DNA of 64,000 nucleotides, taken from positions 1,506,350-1,570,349 of the forward strand of contig CM040452.1 of assembly GCA_022749755.1 (NCBI GenBank), written 5' to 3'. Positions 49,889 to 60,764 of the stretch are shown here, in pieces. A model generated the notes under the pieces. The model was given only the letters and a program-made list of their open reading frames with translations, had not been told where the DNA came from and made no database searches. Numbering within the stretch: position 1 is the stretch's first letter; every line of letters begins with the position of its first letter. Source of the DNA: Azadirachta indica. Taxonomy: Eukaryota > Streptophyta > Magnoliopsida > Sapindales > Meliaceae. Position numbers and translations under genes: made by a program.

Positions 49889-49914
49889 GTATATATATAT
49901 ATATATATATATAT
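49889..49914. repeat. TA microsatellite at the 3' end of the Rf-like PPR pseudogene
   Basis: An uninterrupted run of about 12 TA units sits just inside the end of the minus-strand PPR frame (49865-50536). It replaces the expected C-terminus with an Ile/Tyr tail. Such runs are usually polymorphic. Confidence 0.8.
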
Positions 49915-51193
49915 GCACCTGTAATTGCTTTGTAGAATCTTTGACAGGAAATGAAGGAAGCAAATTCAGATTTTCATGATATTTTTCATCCTGTGCAAGT
50001 AATTGTACAACTACGGAAAATGCAGATTCATTTGGCATCACATTTCTCTTCGCCATTTTGTGAAGAAGTTCAACCACCTTTTCCGTATCATTTTTTCTCA
50101 AGAAACCACCCATAAGCACATCAAATGTGACTACATCTGGGGCACAACCAATTTTATCCATTTCTGGTAACATATCACATGCCTTTTCCAACTGTCCTTC
50201 TTTACAGAGCCCATTGATCATCACGTTATATGTTAGCACATCTGGCACCAAATCATAACAAGGCAGCTTCTGAAATAACTCCAAGGCAGCTTCGTACCTC
50301 TCTGCTTTACACAATCCATCAATAAGACAAGTAACAATTTCAATGTCCAGCTTAACCTTGCCATTCTCTAAATTATGAAATAGTTCCAATGCCTTTGAAT
50401 GATAGCCATTCTTACAAAGACCGTCAATTAAAATAGCATATGTCCATGAATCAGGTACAATTTTATTTACCTTCATCTCATCAAACACTTTTTGTGCATG
50501 TCCTGTCTTACTTGCCAGAAGAAGGCTATGTAACAATTGTTGGCCTAATTCCTTTTGATATCATCTCCCTGTATAGACTATTAACTTCATCTACTCTTCC
50601 CTTTTTACAATACCCACTGATCAATACACTGTAGCTATAAACATTGGGTGTACATCCCTTATTCGTCATTGAAACAAAGAGCTTTCTGGCATTATCTATT
50701 CTATCTACCAAACAAAAGCCATCCAACAACATAGTATAAGTAATTGTATCAGGATTCACACTTCTTTGCAGCATCAATTCTAACAACAAATTTGCTTCAT
50801 CTATTCTCCCTTTCTTGCAAAGTTCATCTATCATCACATTAAAAGTAACCACAGTGGGCTGTACACCTTGATCTAACATCTCAATAAATAAACCTTTAGC
50901 TTCATTCCAACTACCAACACAAAATAAACCATGTATTAGAGAGTTGTAAACAGCCACATTTGGCTTAATGTTCAGACTCTTCATTTCCAAAAACAATTCT
51001 TTTGCCTAATCTACAAATCTGCTTTTACAGTGACTGTCAATTAGAGTGCCATAAATAACTACATTTGGATTAATTCCAGAACCTTTCATTTCCAAAAATA
51101 GTTCTTTTGCCTTGTCTACAAACCCATCTTTACAAACCCATTGATCATAGTACCATATATAACAATATCAGGCTTACACATACCACCAAATGC
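49915..51193 (-). pseudogene. Restorer-of-fertility-like PPR pseudogene, 3' part
   Basis: The minus strand encodes P-type PPR repeats of the Rf-like clade, which in other plants process mitochondrial transcripts and can restore male fertility. From 51193 it reads AFGGMCKPDIVIYGTMI. It then loses one base in a TGT codon near 51137, continues KAKELFLEMKGSGINPN, meets an in-frame TAG at 51006-51008, and reads cleanly from 50996. A small deletion with frameshift at about 50526-50532 removes part of a repeat (expected YNTLL). Clean text then runs to about 49915 and ends near KDSTKQL. At least ten PPR motifs remain. The 5' part lies beyond an LTR insertion at 53416-54126. Confidence 0.9.
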
Positions 51194-51194
51194 A

Positions 51195-53415
51195 TGACAT
51201 GGGAGTGTTCGAACATCAAGAGCAGAATTTAAGGCCAATAAGTTCAAGAAGATTACTTTAATTTACTAAATTATGAAGACACTGTTAGAGGGGTAATATT
51301 TCGGAATTTAAATTGTACTCGCTAAAGTAATATTTCAGAAAGAGGTTGGTACCATTAAAAAGTTGAAGAAGTAAACTTTCTATAGAATTTCACGGTTTAG
51401 CATTTAGAGTTCTCTAGAAAAACTTATGGTAATTTCTTCACAACATGTTAATTTCAAGATAAAATCTGGATGTAAGGATTTTGGAGATTTTTTAGTTTAA
51501 ATTCAATGTGTTTTGTTTAATTTTTAGATGATAAAAGGATTTGGCGAGTTATAATTCAAAGTCTTAACTGTTTTGGTTTATTTTCAAAGAATTTTAAATG
51601 TTTGTATTCTTTTGTCAAAGTTAGGTAATGGTTGTAGGCCTAATTATTGAAATTTCTGAGGGTTGTTGGCTTAATTTTTGACATTTCTTTCCTTGTAAGA
51701 ACTTATATAAAGGTTTCAAGCTTTTAGTATTGCAATCAAGTTGTTTTGAGTTGAGTTTAATAAGATTCTTGTGTTTTTATACTCTGTATCTCTTAGAAAA
51801 TTTTCCATAAAGTGATGAGTGTTTTCTTTGAAACTCTACAACCTATAATAACAATTTTAGGGTGGTGTTTCTATATCCCTTTATTGTTAATATTAGGAAC
51901 AGAGTTTAGTAATCTATTTTTCCTTAGCAAACATTAATTTTCCCACATACCTCCATTATCCGGGTGCTGAAATTTTTTATGAATCTTCGGTAATATGCAG
52001 CCACTCCATTGAAGCTTTGGATGTTATGAAGTTTAGGTGAAATTTCCTCTATAACAGCATCACAAAACTCTTCAAAAAGATGCTTTACGATTTGTGGTGG
52101 TGTATTGCCATCTTCATTTTCTCCCAAAACAAAAAGATCAAAAATATTGCCACTCTTCTTTGCCTTTCTTTTAAACTTGGAAGGAGTAAGAACAATGTTT
52201 TCCTCTCCTTTGAAAGATTTGGTAACACTTTTCATATTGTCAGAATTCAAAACACTCTTGACACCACCCTTCTTAAAAGAATAAGTGTTTTTAAAACCAT
52301 CATACATATTCTTTGTACCATATCTCCAAGGATATCTATTTAAATGATAACAACTCATAGGAACAATTTCAAACCAAATTTCATTTTGATACTTCTCCTC
52401 AACAGAAAATGAAATAAAGTAGTGTTTGGTTACCTTACTTTCAACTTCTTCATCTCCTTTCGTATACTTTTCCACTTCAGTCTCCATTTCTGCAATCATT
52501 GCATGCTTCAAAGCTTTCTCGTTCAAGTGGACAAGTGAAGCACAATGGAGTTTCGAACATCTAAAGAAGAAGAATTGAAATGCAAAAAACAACAATCTCA
52601 GGCCAAATCATAGAATCAGAGATTGGAGACTCAGGAGAGTCATTACTTTTCAACTAGGGGAGATTGACATGGGAGTGTCCGAACATCAAGAGCAGAACTT
52701 AAGTGTCAATAAGTTTAAGAAAATTACTCTAATTTACTAAATTGTGAAGACATTGTTAGAGGGGTAATTTTGGAATTTAAACTGTATTCACTAAAGTAAT
52801 ATTTCAGAAAGAGGTTGGTACTATTGGAAAGTTGAAGAAGTAAACTTTCTATAGAATTTTATGATTTAGCATTTGAAGTTCTCTAGAGAAACTTATGGTA
52901 ACTTCTTCACAATATGTTAATTTTCAAGATAAAATCGCAATGCACGAATTTCAGAAATTTTTTAACTTAAATTCAACGTGTTTTGTTTAATTTCTAAATT
53001 ATAAAAAGATTTAGTGAGTTGTAATTCAAAGTCTTAGCTGTTTTGGTTTATTTTCAAAAAATTTTAAATGTTTGTATTCATTTGTCAAAGTTAGGTAATA
53101 GTTGTTGGCCTAATTATTAAAATTTTTAAGAATTGTTGATCTAATTTTTGACGTTTCTTTCCTTGTAACAGCTTATATAAAGGTTTCAAGTTTTTAGTAT
53201 TGAAATCAAGTTGTTTTGAATTGAGTTTAATTAAAATTCGTGTGTGTTATACTTTATAACTCTTGAAAAATTTTCATAGAGTGATAAGTATTCTTTTAAA
53301 TTCTGTAATCTTTGATAGCAAATTAGGGTAGTGTTGTAAACCTTAGGAGGAAAACTTATTTCAACCTTTATCTAGTAAAAACCTAAATCCCCACACAAAC
53401 CCCCATTTCCGGTAT
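51195..53415 (+). mobile_element. LTR retroelement inserted in the Rf-like PPR pseudogene
   Basis: Direct repeats of about 750 bp (51195-51963 and 52665-53413) begin TGACATGGGAGTGT and share a TATATAAAGG box (near 51704 and 53171). A polypurine tract AGGGGAGAT (52656-52664) precedes the second copy, giving + orientation. The sequence AAATGCA flanks both ends (51188-51194 and 53416-53422) and looks like a target duplication. Removing the element restores PPR codons NAAFGG. The interior is only about 700 bp, lacks a visible primer-binding site, and carries Gypsy-type coding on the opposite strand. The LTRs differ at many sites, so the insertion is old. The LTR resembles that of the Copia element at 61578. 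Confidence 0.85.
51924..52595 (-). CDS. Internally deleted Ty3/Gypsy pol fragment, open reading frame
   Basis: The open frame of 223 residues on the minus strand lies inside the LTR element. Residues about 60-120 (FEIVPMSCYHL and DGFKNTYSFKKGG) resemble the segment after the protease in Gypsy polyproteins. LFEEFCDAVIEEISPKLHNI resembles the linker before reverse transcriptase. AAYYRRFIKNFSTRI matches the end of reverse transcriptase and start of RNase H. The whole catalytic core of reverse transcriptase between the last two is absent, yet no stop interrupts the frame. It runs opposite to the LTR promoter direction. It cannot be active; it looks like captured or rearranged element sequence. 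Expression is unknown. Confidence 0.7.
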   Translation of the reverse strand: MLFFAFQFFFFRCSKLHCASLVHLNEKALKHAMIAEMETEVEKYTKGDEEVESKVTKHYFISFSVEEKYQNEIWFEIVPMSCYHLNRYPWRYGTKNMYDGFKNTYSFKKGGVKSVLNSDNMKSVTKSFKGEENIVLTPSKFKRKAKKSGNIFDLFVLGENEDGNTPPQIVKHLFEEFCDAVIEEISPKLHNIQSFNGVAAYYRRFIKNFSTRIMEVCGKINVC

Positions 53416-54126
53416 AAATGCAGCATTTCCATTAACCATTTCTTCCAATATCTTTAGAGCAAGACTTGTATTACCTGCTTGACACAACCCATTGATCAAT
53501 GTCCCACAGGAAATCACATCAGGCTTACAGCCAAAAGCAATCATTTTCCTGAACAGCTTAGTTGCTCCTAAAACCCTGCGCTGCATAAACAAACTTCTAA
53601 TCAAAGTAGTAAATGTGGTAATGTCTGAACTAAAACCCATCCCCAAAATCCTCCCCAAAACCACATAGCCGTCATAAACCCTCCTGCTATTGCAACAACA
53701 ATTAAGTAAAATGTTTGAAGAAAATAAATCCAGCTCCGAGCCTTGAGTTGAAATCAGTGTCTTCTAAAGCAAAACAACAGTATCATAATGTTTTTTCTTA
53801 GCAAGTGCAGAAAGCAAAATATTGAATGACCAAATTGGGGCAATGGGTCCGGTATGAATCATGTAATCAAAGAAGAGAAGAGCTTCATTCAAAGTGAAGT
53901 TAACTGATTTGCAGTTAGATTTGAGGAAATTTCGAAGAAAAGTTTGGTTTAGAGGTTGTTGTGTGGACATAGGTGAGAGTTCAGACCCAGAAATTGGAGT
54001 CGTGAAAGACAGTGAGGGAGTAAATGAAACTGGAAGTTTGTAGTTTAAAGCTAAAACTGTTGTTTTTGAAGAAGAAGACTAAGAAGAAGAAGAAAAACGA
54101 AACCAAATTCTGGGATCCCTCATCAT
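53416..54126 (-). pseudogene. Restorer-of-fertility-like PPR pseudogene, 5' part
   Basis: Starts on the minus strand at 54126 with MMRDPRIWFRFSSSSS, a presequence style typical of Rf-like PPR genes, then meets TAG at 54079-54081 inside a poly-Ser run. The same frame continues through MSTQQPLNQTFLRNFL at 53970 to a second nonsense codon at 53764-53766, then reads on into GFSSDITTFTTLIRSLF and CKPDVISCGTLINGLC. It is cut at 53416 by the LTR insertion. With 49915-51193 it forms a single former gene of roughly 600 residues. An internal start at 53970 or 53664 would avoid some lesions but not the insertion. Confidence 0.88.
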
Positions 54127-54750
54127 GGTAGAAGCTGCTTCTTCTGCTGAGAGCTATTATTTCATCAATTTTTTAAATAAATTATTTATCATAATTACTC
54201 AATTCGATTTTTTTATTTGATTTTATTTCGTTCCATAGCATTATTTTATTTTCTAATTATTTAACAATAATTATGATTTTATATTAAACATGTTCCTCCT
54301 CTCTATGTCATTAGGATTCTATTATATTTAAGAAACGATATATTAAGTTGTTTTCTATTATTTTTGTCAATTTGTAAAACAGTAAAAAAAATTCGTTTTT
54401 TTCAATTAAAATCACTTGCTACTATATTATTTAAATATTTGGCTATTTTATTAACTTGGTAATATATATATATATATATTGAGAACAGAAAATTATTTTT
54501 GTTAATAATAATAAATTATAAATCTAATACTAACGTAAATTACTTCTTATTGTGAATATGCTTTATTAGTATACTATTTATTTTTAAATTAATTCTAAAA
54601 TAATTTAAATGAAATATTTTAATAAGAGCAATAAGACAGCAAAACCTTTCGAGGTAAGGGAAGGATCTTGTCAAATTCGCAAAGAAGACTAGAGCAATTC
54701 ATAAACTCTAACTAAATACAGTGTTACATGCACTTAATCACTGCAATTCT
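54127..54750. other. AT-rich spacer
   Basis: About 620 bp between the Rf-like pseudogene start and the SAUR remnant. AT-rich, with a TA microsatellite at about 54463-54478. Should contain the former Rf-like promoter (minus strand), but no clear TATA or other site stands out. Confidence 0.4.
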
Positions 54751-54751
54751 T

Positions 54752-55015
54752 TCAGGAGACTGTAAAATTATTGTTCTCTTTTGTTGGCCCCGAATGCATA
54801 AAGAGGCAATGAGGTTGTATCAAGAGTTGAAAGAATTTATCAGATACATAAAGAATACTAGAGTTAATTAGTAACAAAGTCATAGGCCCATCACATCCTG
54901 GTCCAAACTCTTCGTCGGACATCTTGAAGAGCTCCTGGAAATTGTTATTTTTGAGATGTGCAAATGGCATTGCAAATTTCCTGTGATCAGTTCAGTAGTG
55001 TAGAAGAAAAAATGG
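54752..55015 (-). pseudogene. SAUR-family remnant (C-terminal half)
   Basis: The minus strand from about 55015 reads CHFFFYTTE (compare GHFVVYTTD in the intact SAUR at 57265). It then shifts frame and continues FAMPFAHLKNNNFQELFK and MSDEEFGPGCDGPMTL, the SAUR core motif. Downstream of this the sequence no longer matches SAUR proteins. A frameshift and loss of the N-terminus make it a pseudogene. It is probably a decayed tandem duplicate of the SAUR gene at 57265. Confidence 0.75.
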
Positions 55016-55870
55016 CATTTATCGGCAACTAATGATTCTGGCAACCATCTTCAACCATATGTTTGCCGGTTCCCGACGGAGAAATCCTCCTCATCCCTAT
55101 TGCAGTTCTTGGCGACAATCGTTTCTATATAATTGAAATGGATGATTTTGGAAAAGAATTGAAAGACTTGTATGTGTTAGTTGTGCTGGGTAAAGCCAGT
55201 GGAAGAATTCTACTTTATTTATATAGAGCAGAAAGATTGGAGGATTCATCTTCTGCAGTCCTTATGCTGTGATTTACAATGCAAAAGCATCTGATTAGTT
55301 ACTCCAAAGCCAATGCTGTCACTGTATGTGGACATATCGAACTCATCAAATTTGCCTGGAGGTCATCTTCAACTCTTTGTAAAAGTACTAGAATATTCAT
55401 TAAAAATCAAACTGTTTTAGGATTATTAAGCAGAAATATCAGCAAAAGTACAGTACACCGAACAACAAAGAATTGCAGATAGCAACAACTAATAATTCAT
55501 TATAAATCACGAGGTTTGTTAAACTACTTATTTGACAAGATCAAAGCCTATAACCAAAACTCTTCAATAGTAAGCTTACAAATACAAGCATGGCCAACAA
55601 GAATTTACTTAATATATAAATTGGGACAACGAGGTTTAAAACCATGGGCCTACTTTTGTCTGTAATTTCAATGTTAATGAATTGTGCTTATTCAGTTACA
55701 AAGGTTATAATGTATATTTTCCTTAGAATAATAACTGAAAATGAAAGAAACATCTGAAGAACAGAATAAAACAAATTTACAAGATTTTGTCAAAATGGGC
55801 TTGTTTTTGTCTCAGAGCAAACTCCTTTAATCATATTATGCAAACAACTGTACTCTATTAACACTATTGA
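55016..55870. other. Spacer within the SAUR cluster
   Basis: About 850 bp. Reading frames at 55063-55272 and 55279-55482 have no recognisable motif, and the surrounding sequence shows no splice-compatible continuation. No repeat structure noted. Confidence 0.35.
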
Positions 55871-55875
55871 GTTGC

Positions 55876-55985
55876 TTTGTCATGAAAGATTTTGTTTACT
55901 GATGCATCTTTACCAGTCCGCGGCAAAGAAATTCTTTTCTGCCTATGGAAGCCATCTTTTGCCACTTCCATGGTAGTGACATGAG
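55876..55985 (-). pseudogene. SAUR-family N-terminal remnant
   Basis: The minus strand around 55975-55880 reads WKWQKMASIGRKRISLPRTG then KDASVNK, matching the SAUR N-terminal segment (the intact gene has MERKRISLPGANSEVDLGG). It ends at a stop soon after, before any core SAUR domain. The upstream side (to about 56330) keeps likeness to the flank of the intact gene, including a TATATAGGC block near 56123 and a GTGGTTTAAGGACA block at 56297, seen again at 57999. It is thus a second decayed tandem copy. Confidence 0.65.
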
Positions 55986-56339
55986 TTGTTTGGGGACGAT
56001 AATACTGGCTTAGTACATTTGTATGAAGCCCCTTTTATCAGGAAAAGTACTAGATATTTGGATATCTCAACCGCAAAATGTTACTACTAGGCTAATTGGA
56101 AGCAACAGAACAGCGATAATTATATAGGCAAAGGATTTAGACTTAACAACAACCTTGCAGATGCATAGCTTTCCTTATAATTGTGATTTTTGATATAAAA
56201 GTATGGAGGTAGTTATATAGATATATATGTTATGGTGGCAGTATTTGGATTATTTTGGCAATAAGATTGTCATAGGAGAGGACAACTTCTGTCATGTGGT
56301 TTAAGGACAGAGCAGCCACTATCATTTGTAACAACGGTC

Positions 56340-57264
56340 CTCAATCTCTCCAAGAACCAAAAAGATAGACATAAACGAAACAGAAACTCAGAAGAAGTCA
56401 AGTAAGAGTCTACCGTCGATGAATTTTGAGAATTCATAGAAACAATGAATTTCAATGGTGACTTAGCTGATATCTTCCAAAAGAAGAATGTCATATGACT
56501 GCGACTAATTCTAGATGCGAATATTTGGAGTTGGGAATTTTTGCAAATAGTGGAAATGGATAAAAACAGAAAAACAGAATAAAGAACCTGTGCTTCATTC
56601 AACAAATCAAGTGTAAATGAGATATTCCAAACGAAATTCAAACCTTTTTGGGTTGATGCTCATGATTGAAAAGTAGAAGGCGGCTCAGAACAAATTTTGA
56701 GTGTATTGAGTATTATGGAGCTTATGTTTTAGCAAGCTAACATTCACTATTGATGGATATTATTACGCAAAGTTGTCGAATTTGTGTTACGCAAAGTAGT
56801 CCATGTGTTCCTTAAACCAGAGATTTGATCTGGATTTTGATGCATACATATGTTTCATATATTTTTGGTGTCAATCAATGCCACAGGTAGGCCGTCTGTC
56901 ATTATGTGGCTTATGCATTTGTTGTTTTTTTCTGCAAAGGGGATGCATTAAATTTATTGGGCCTAGTTTAAGAAATCAATTAATATTCTTTGCCATCAAA
57001 GGTTTAAAGAATTCGACAAAATCAATTCATGTGGTTTGTTGAACAATGTTTTGCCACAAATGGAATTTACTTCTCAGAATGTAATTAAGTCTTATTCACT
57101 TCTTGAATTACATTGAGCTTGGATACACATCACGAAGTCACTCATGCTTTCTTCAAGATATATGTCTACTGTTTTGACAGAGTTATTGTTTTACAGTGAA
57201 AACATCAATTTGCATAAACTATAACTAGTTATAAGCATTTACAGCAACCAAGTACGATTTATGT
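56340..57264. other. Spacer upstream of the second SAUR remnant
   Basis: No gene recognised. A 123-residue minus-strand frame at 56270-56641 overlaps the duplicated SAUR promoter region and has no protein family likeness. A 79-residue + frame at 56803-57042 also lacks motifs. The 57060-57264 part is the 3' flank of the intact SAUR. Confidence 0.4.
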
Positions 57265-57714
57265 TCAGTAACCACAAACAGCAGAATATTGGGCTGTATG
57301 TTCCTGGCGGTAAGAATCAGGGAACGAGCAGTGGCCGGTAGAACTGGAATTTATCAAAGCTTTCTGTTCATCTTTATGCTCGACCCCTCGCCGGATAAAT
57401 GAGACTAGAAAATCCATGAAAACTGCATCACATGGCAATGTAATAGGTCCATCACTTGATAATCCAAATTCCTCTTCACCCAACTTTAAGATCTCGAGGA
57501 AGATGCTATTGTTGAGATACATTAGGGGAAGCACATAACGCCTTTTGTCAGTGGTGTAGACAACAAAATGGCCTTTTTCAGCCACTGCTGACTTGTTACA
57601 ACCACCCAAATCAACTTCTGAGTTGGCCCCTGGCAAGGAAATCCTTTTCCTCTCCATGGTATCTGTCTGTCGCCACTTCCTTGCAAGTTTGACGAGCTTC
57701 CTGGGGCTGATCAT
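57265..57714 (-). CDS. SAUR-family auxin-responsive protein
   Basis: Intronless 149-residue protein, the usual form for small auxin up RNA genes. SAURs inhibit PP2C.D phosphatases and so activate plasma-membrane proton pumps to promote cell expansion. It starts MISPRKLVKLARKWRQ, the common SAUR N-terminus with the LARKWRQ motif. The core at about 47-110 contains KGHFVVYTTDKRRYVLPL, YLNNSIFLEILKLGEEEFG and DGPITLPCD, then FLVSFIRR. The frame is intact, unlike two related remnants on the same strand at lower coordinates. It resembles the SAUR61-68 type. Auxin responsiveness is family knowledge; I did not find a clear auxin-response element. Confidence 0.92.
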   Translation of the reverse strand: MISPRKLVKLARKWRQTDTMERKRISLPGANSEVDLGGCNKSAVAEKGHFVVYTTDKRRYVLPLMYLNNSIFLEILKLGEEEFGLSSDGPITLPCDAVFMDFLVSFIRRGVEHKDEQKALINSSSTGHCSFPDSYRQEHTAQYSAVCGY

Positions 57715-57819
57715 TTTTACTGTGTATATAAGGTGTCGAAGAGTTTGAGAAATTTGATCTTAATTAAACTCTGAAATTAATGCTACTTTGTGCTGATTAA
57801 AAATAATAGAAGTGGGTAG

Positions 57820-57827
57820 TTATATAG
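57820..57827 (-). promoter_or_regulatory. Probable TATA box of the SAUR gene
   Basis: The minus strand reads GCCTATATAACTAC about 105 bp upstream of the SAUR ATG, a normal distance for a short leader. A similar CCTATATAA block lies at the matching place near 56123, upstream of the decayed copy, which supports both the promoter call and the tandem duplication. Confidence 0.5.
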
Positions 57828-58724
57828 GCAACAAGATTGAGAATTTAAGACAAACATTTTTACTGAAGCTTTAAATTCCTAACATTGTAATTTTCGAAGA
57901 AGAAGCATCTAGTTAGTTATGGGAATAGATGTTGGGTTGTCCATATATGCGTATTGGCAGTTAACTAGTCATAGGAGAGTGAATTTTTTCTGTCTTGTGG
58001 TTTAAGGACAAAGCAGGTTCTATCATATGAGTTTTGCAAACGGTGATTGATCTCTCCAGAATCACAAAAATAGATGTAGGAAAAAAAAAACAAACTCTCG
58101 AGAATAGGGATTAACTCCGATGAATGTTACGAGAATCATAAAACATTGCACATAACGAAATAGCTAGAGAAACTAAACTAGAGATTGTATCAAATAGAGG
58201 AAAGATGAATTGGCGTTGCACGTTCAAGCAATTTGGTAGCTCATGACCACTGATATATGCGTATCCCCAGTTTGGAATTACAAAGCAAAAACTAAGTGTT
58301 AAGTTATATATGGCAACATAAGTATAAAACAGTTTAATCTGTTCTAAAATCTGGTATAAGTTTAAAGAGACATTGCTAACAAAATCTTTTCAATAGCCAT
58401 ATGTATGTAGAAGAGTATGTTGTTGGTTTGTTCTCGAGAAAGAGATGATGATGCCAACTGGTGACATGTTGGTATAAATATTTGACAGAATATAATTATT
58501 CGCCCAGGACAATTAATTCTAAAAAACCAGAGAAAACGACCATCGTCCCCTTTACTTTAGAGAGTTACCGAATTAATTAACTTCTAATTTATTCGTAATA
58601 CTGTCAATGAACCATTGCCTCCCTTTTCTTTTTAGACTTAGAATTAGGTAGTTTTTATTTTTTATTTTTTATTTTTTTTTGTTCGAAATATGAATGTGAA
58701 TAAATTTAAATATCTAAATTTAAA

Positions 58725-59105
58725 AGATTAATTTTAAATGATGTATATTTTTTTTATATAGTAACATTTTTTAAATTATAAATCCTTTAAAATTTGTGGT
58801 TAAAAAAATTAATTTATATATTAAAAAATAAATGAATTTTACAGAATTAATATTTTTAAAATTACAACAATTACAATTGAGTAAATTTGTAATATTAATT
58901 TAGTGTTCATTCGGAAAAACAAAAAGAGAAATGATAAATTAATTAACCACTTATCTAGCTCGTTGCTTGAAGTATATTTCATAATATCGTTAATTAATTT
59001 GTCTCCAAAGCTGAATTAATATTTCCATTTATATAATTTGAGTAGGGAAAAATTGCCTTATACCCTCTGAGGTTTAGTTTAACTAGCGAACATTTTCTTG
59101 AGATT
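58725..59105. repeat. Direct repeat, copy 1 (carries an insertion at its end)
   Basis: This AT-rich stretch of about 380 bp is nearly the same as 60765-61110. Shared blocks include TTTTTAAAATTACAACAATT, AACCACTTATCTAGCTCG, ATCGTTAATTAATTTGTCTC and AATTTGAGTAGGG. The copy ends at TTGAGATTTAAAAAATA, where the inverted-repeat element at 59115 begins. Its own continuation (GTCTTATCGTCAATCAAGTT) resumes after that element at about 60727. Confidence 0.85.
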
Positions 59106-59114
59106 TAAAAAATA

Positions 59115-60708
59115 AGGAAGAATGTCTGATTCCCTCTATTGTTTGACCTAATACTCCGATACCCTTCTCTTATTTTCATAATAACCCGAATTTCCTTTTA
59201 ACTTAAATGGTCTCAATAGTTTTAAAAATACTCATAAAAATTTTAATTTATTAAAAAATAACAATGACCCTTATATAATATTAATTAGGTAAAAAATTAT
59301 TTTCAACTCCTAATTAAAAATAAAAATAAAAATAATAATATATTTAATTTTAGAACACTTTAATAACTAAATATTTATTAATATATTATAAACAAATCAT
59401 AAATAAATACTAATCTATAAATAAAATATATTAATATAATACAATATTTATAATTCATAAATAAATATTAATATATAAATAAAATATTATAATACAATAC
59501 TTGTAATTATATATAATCATAATTATTGTACTATAATATAATAGTAAAATTTTACAATATATTAAAAATTCAATATTACATAGGTATTAGAAAATAAATA
59601 AAAGAAAACATACATTTATTATTTTATTTATTTATTTATTTAGGTAACTACTATTAAATAAGAATATAATCATTATTTTTTAATAAGTTGAGCCTTTTAT
59701 AGGTATTTTTAACTTCTAATTGAAAATAAATATTAAAATAGTAATATATTTTATTTTATAACATATTGATAACTAAATATTTATTAATATATTATAATTA
59801 AAATATAAATTTATTTATTTTATAATGTATTAATAATTCAATATTAATCATGTTAATGGATCAAATTTTAAGGACTTACATATCAAATTAATTCTTTTTC
59901 AGAATTTAAAACAATAATCAGTTTTATAACTAAAAAAAAAAAGATATTTTAAACTAAAAGAATGGATTCTACAATTGAAAAATACTTCAAACTAAAAGTT
60001 TTTATGAAAATGTACAATATGTAATAATATGATATAACATTATTATATCAATTTATATAAATAGATTTATATATGTAACAGTGATGATATGATTTTTGGG
60101 CTTAAATATATTGTTCTTCATATGTGTTAGTCAATATAAATAATATTTTTATATTAAAAATTAAATAAAATATTATAAATAAAAATTTATCTAAATTTTA
60201 AATTTTTTATACAAAATAAATTTATCTAAATATTAAATAAAATTGAAAGATCAATTTTATAATTTTAAAATAAATAAAAATAAGAATATTTTATTTATTT
60301 TTAAAATTACAAAATTGATCTTTCAATTTATGAATATCATATTAAAAAGAAATTTAAAGTTTAAATAATTTATATTTAAAAGATAATTTATAAATTAGTT
60401 ATTAATGTGTTATAAAATTAAATATATTATTATTTTAATATTTATTTTCAATTAGGAGTTGAAAATAATTTTTTACCTAATTAATATTATATAAGGGTAT
60501 CATTATTTATTTTTAATAAATTACAATTTTTATGGATATTTTTAAAACTATTGAGACTATTTAAGTTAATAAACTAAATTTTAGAGACTTATATGTTATT
60601 ATACTTAATCTCGTAAATTAACAGAAAGGAGATTTGGGTTATTATGAAAATAAGAGGTAGGTATAGAGTATTAGGTCAAACAAAAGAAGAGAATCGAATA
60701 TTTTCCCT
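59115..60708. mobile_element. Noncoding Mutator-like inverted-repeat (foldback) element
   Basis: Arms of about 260-330 bp (59115-59380 and 60370-60708) are imperfect inverted copies. They share TTTGACCTAATACTC, CTTATTTTCATAATAACCC and CAACTCCTAATT, and both ends start AGG. The 9-bp sequence TAAAAAATA flanks it (59106-59114 and 60709-60717), the target size of Mutator-type transposases. The related direct repeat copy 2 has one TTCAAAAATA at the same point and no element, so it preserves the empty site. The interior is AT-rich with a partial third copy of the arm near 59700-59800. No transposase is present, so it would depend on one elsewhere. Confidence 0.82.
60243..60326. repeat. Near-perfect palindrome inside the foldback element
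   Basis: Arms TTGAAAGATCAATTTTATAA... and its near-exact inverted copy ending GATCTTTCAA surround a loop of about 10 bases. The full 84 bp could form a hairpin with a stem near 37 bp. It lies in the right third of the element and is distinct from its terminal arms. Confidence 0.85.
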
Positions 60709-60764
60709 TAAAAAATATTTTGTTATGTCTTATCGTCAATCAAGTTAACGGCAAAATTAAAATT

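Noticed and set aside
56270..56641. 123-codon minus-strand frame
   Set aside because: It overlaps the duplicated SAUR upstream region and has no protein-family likeness.
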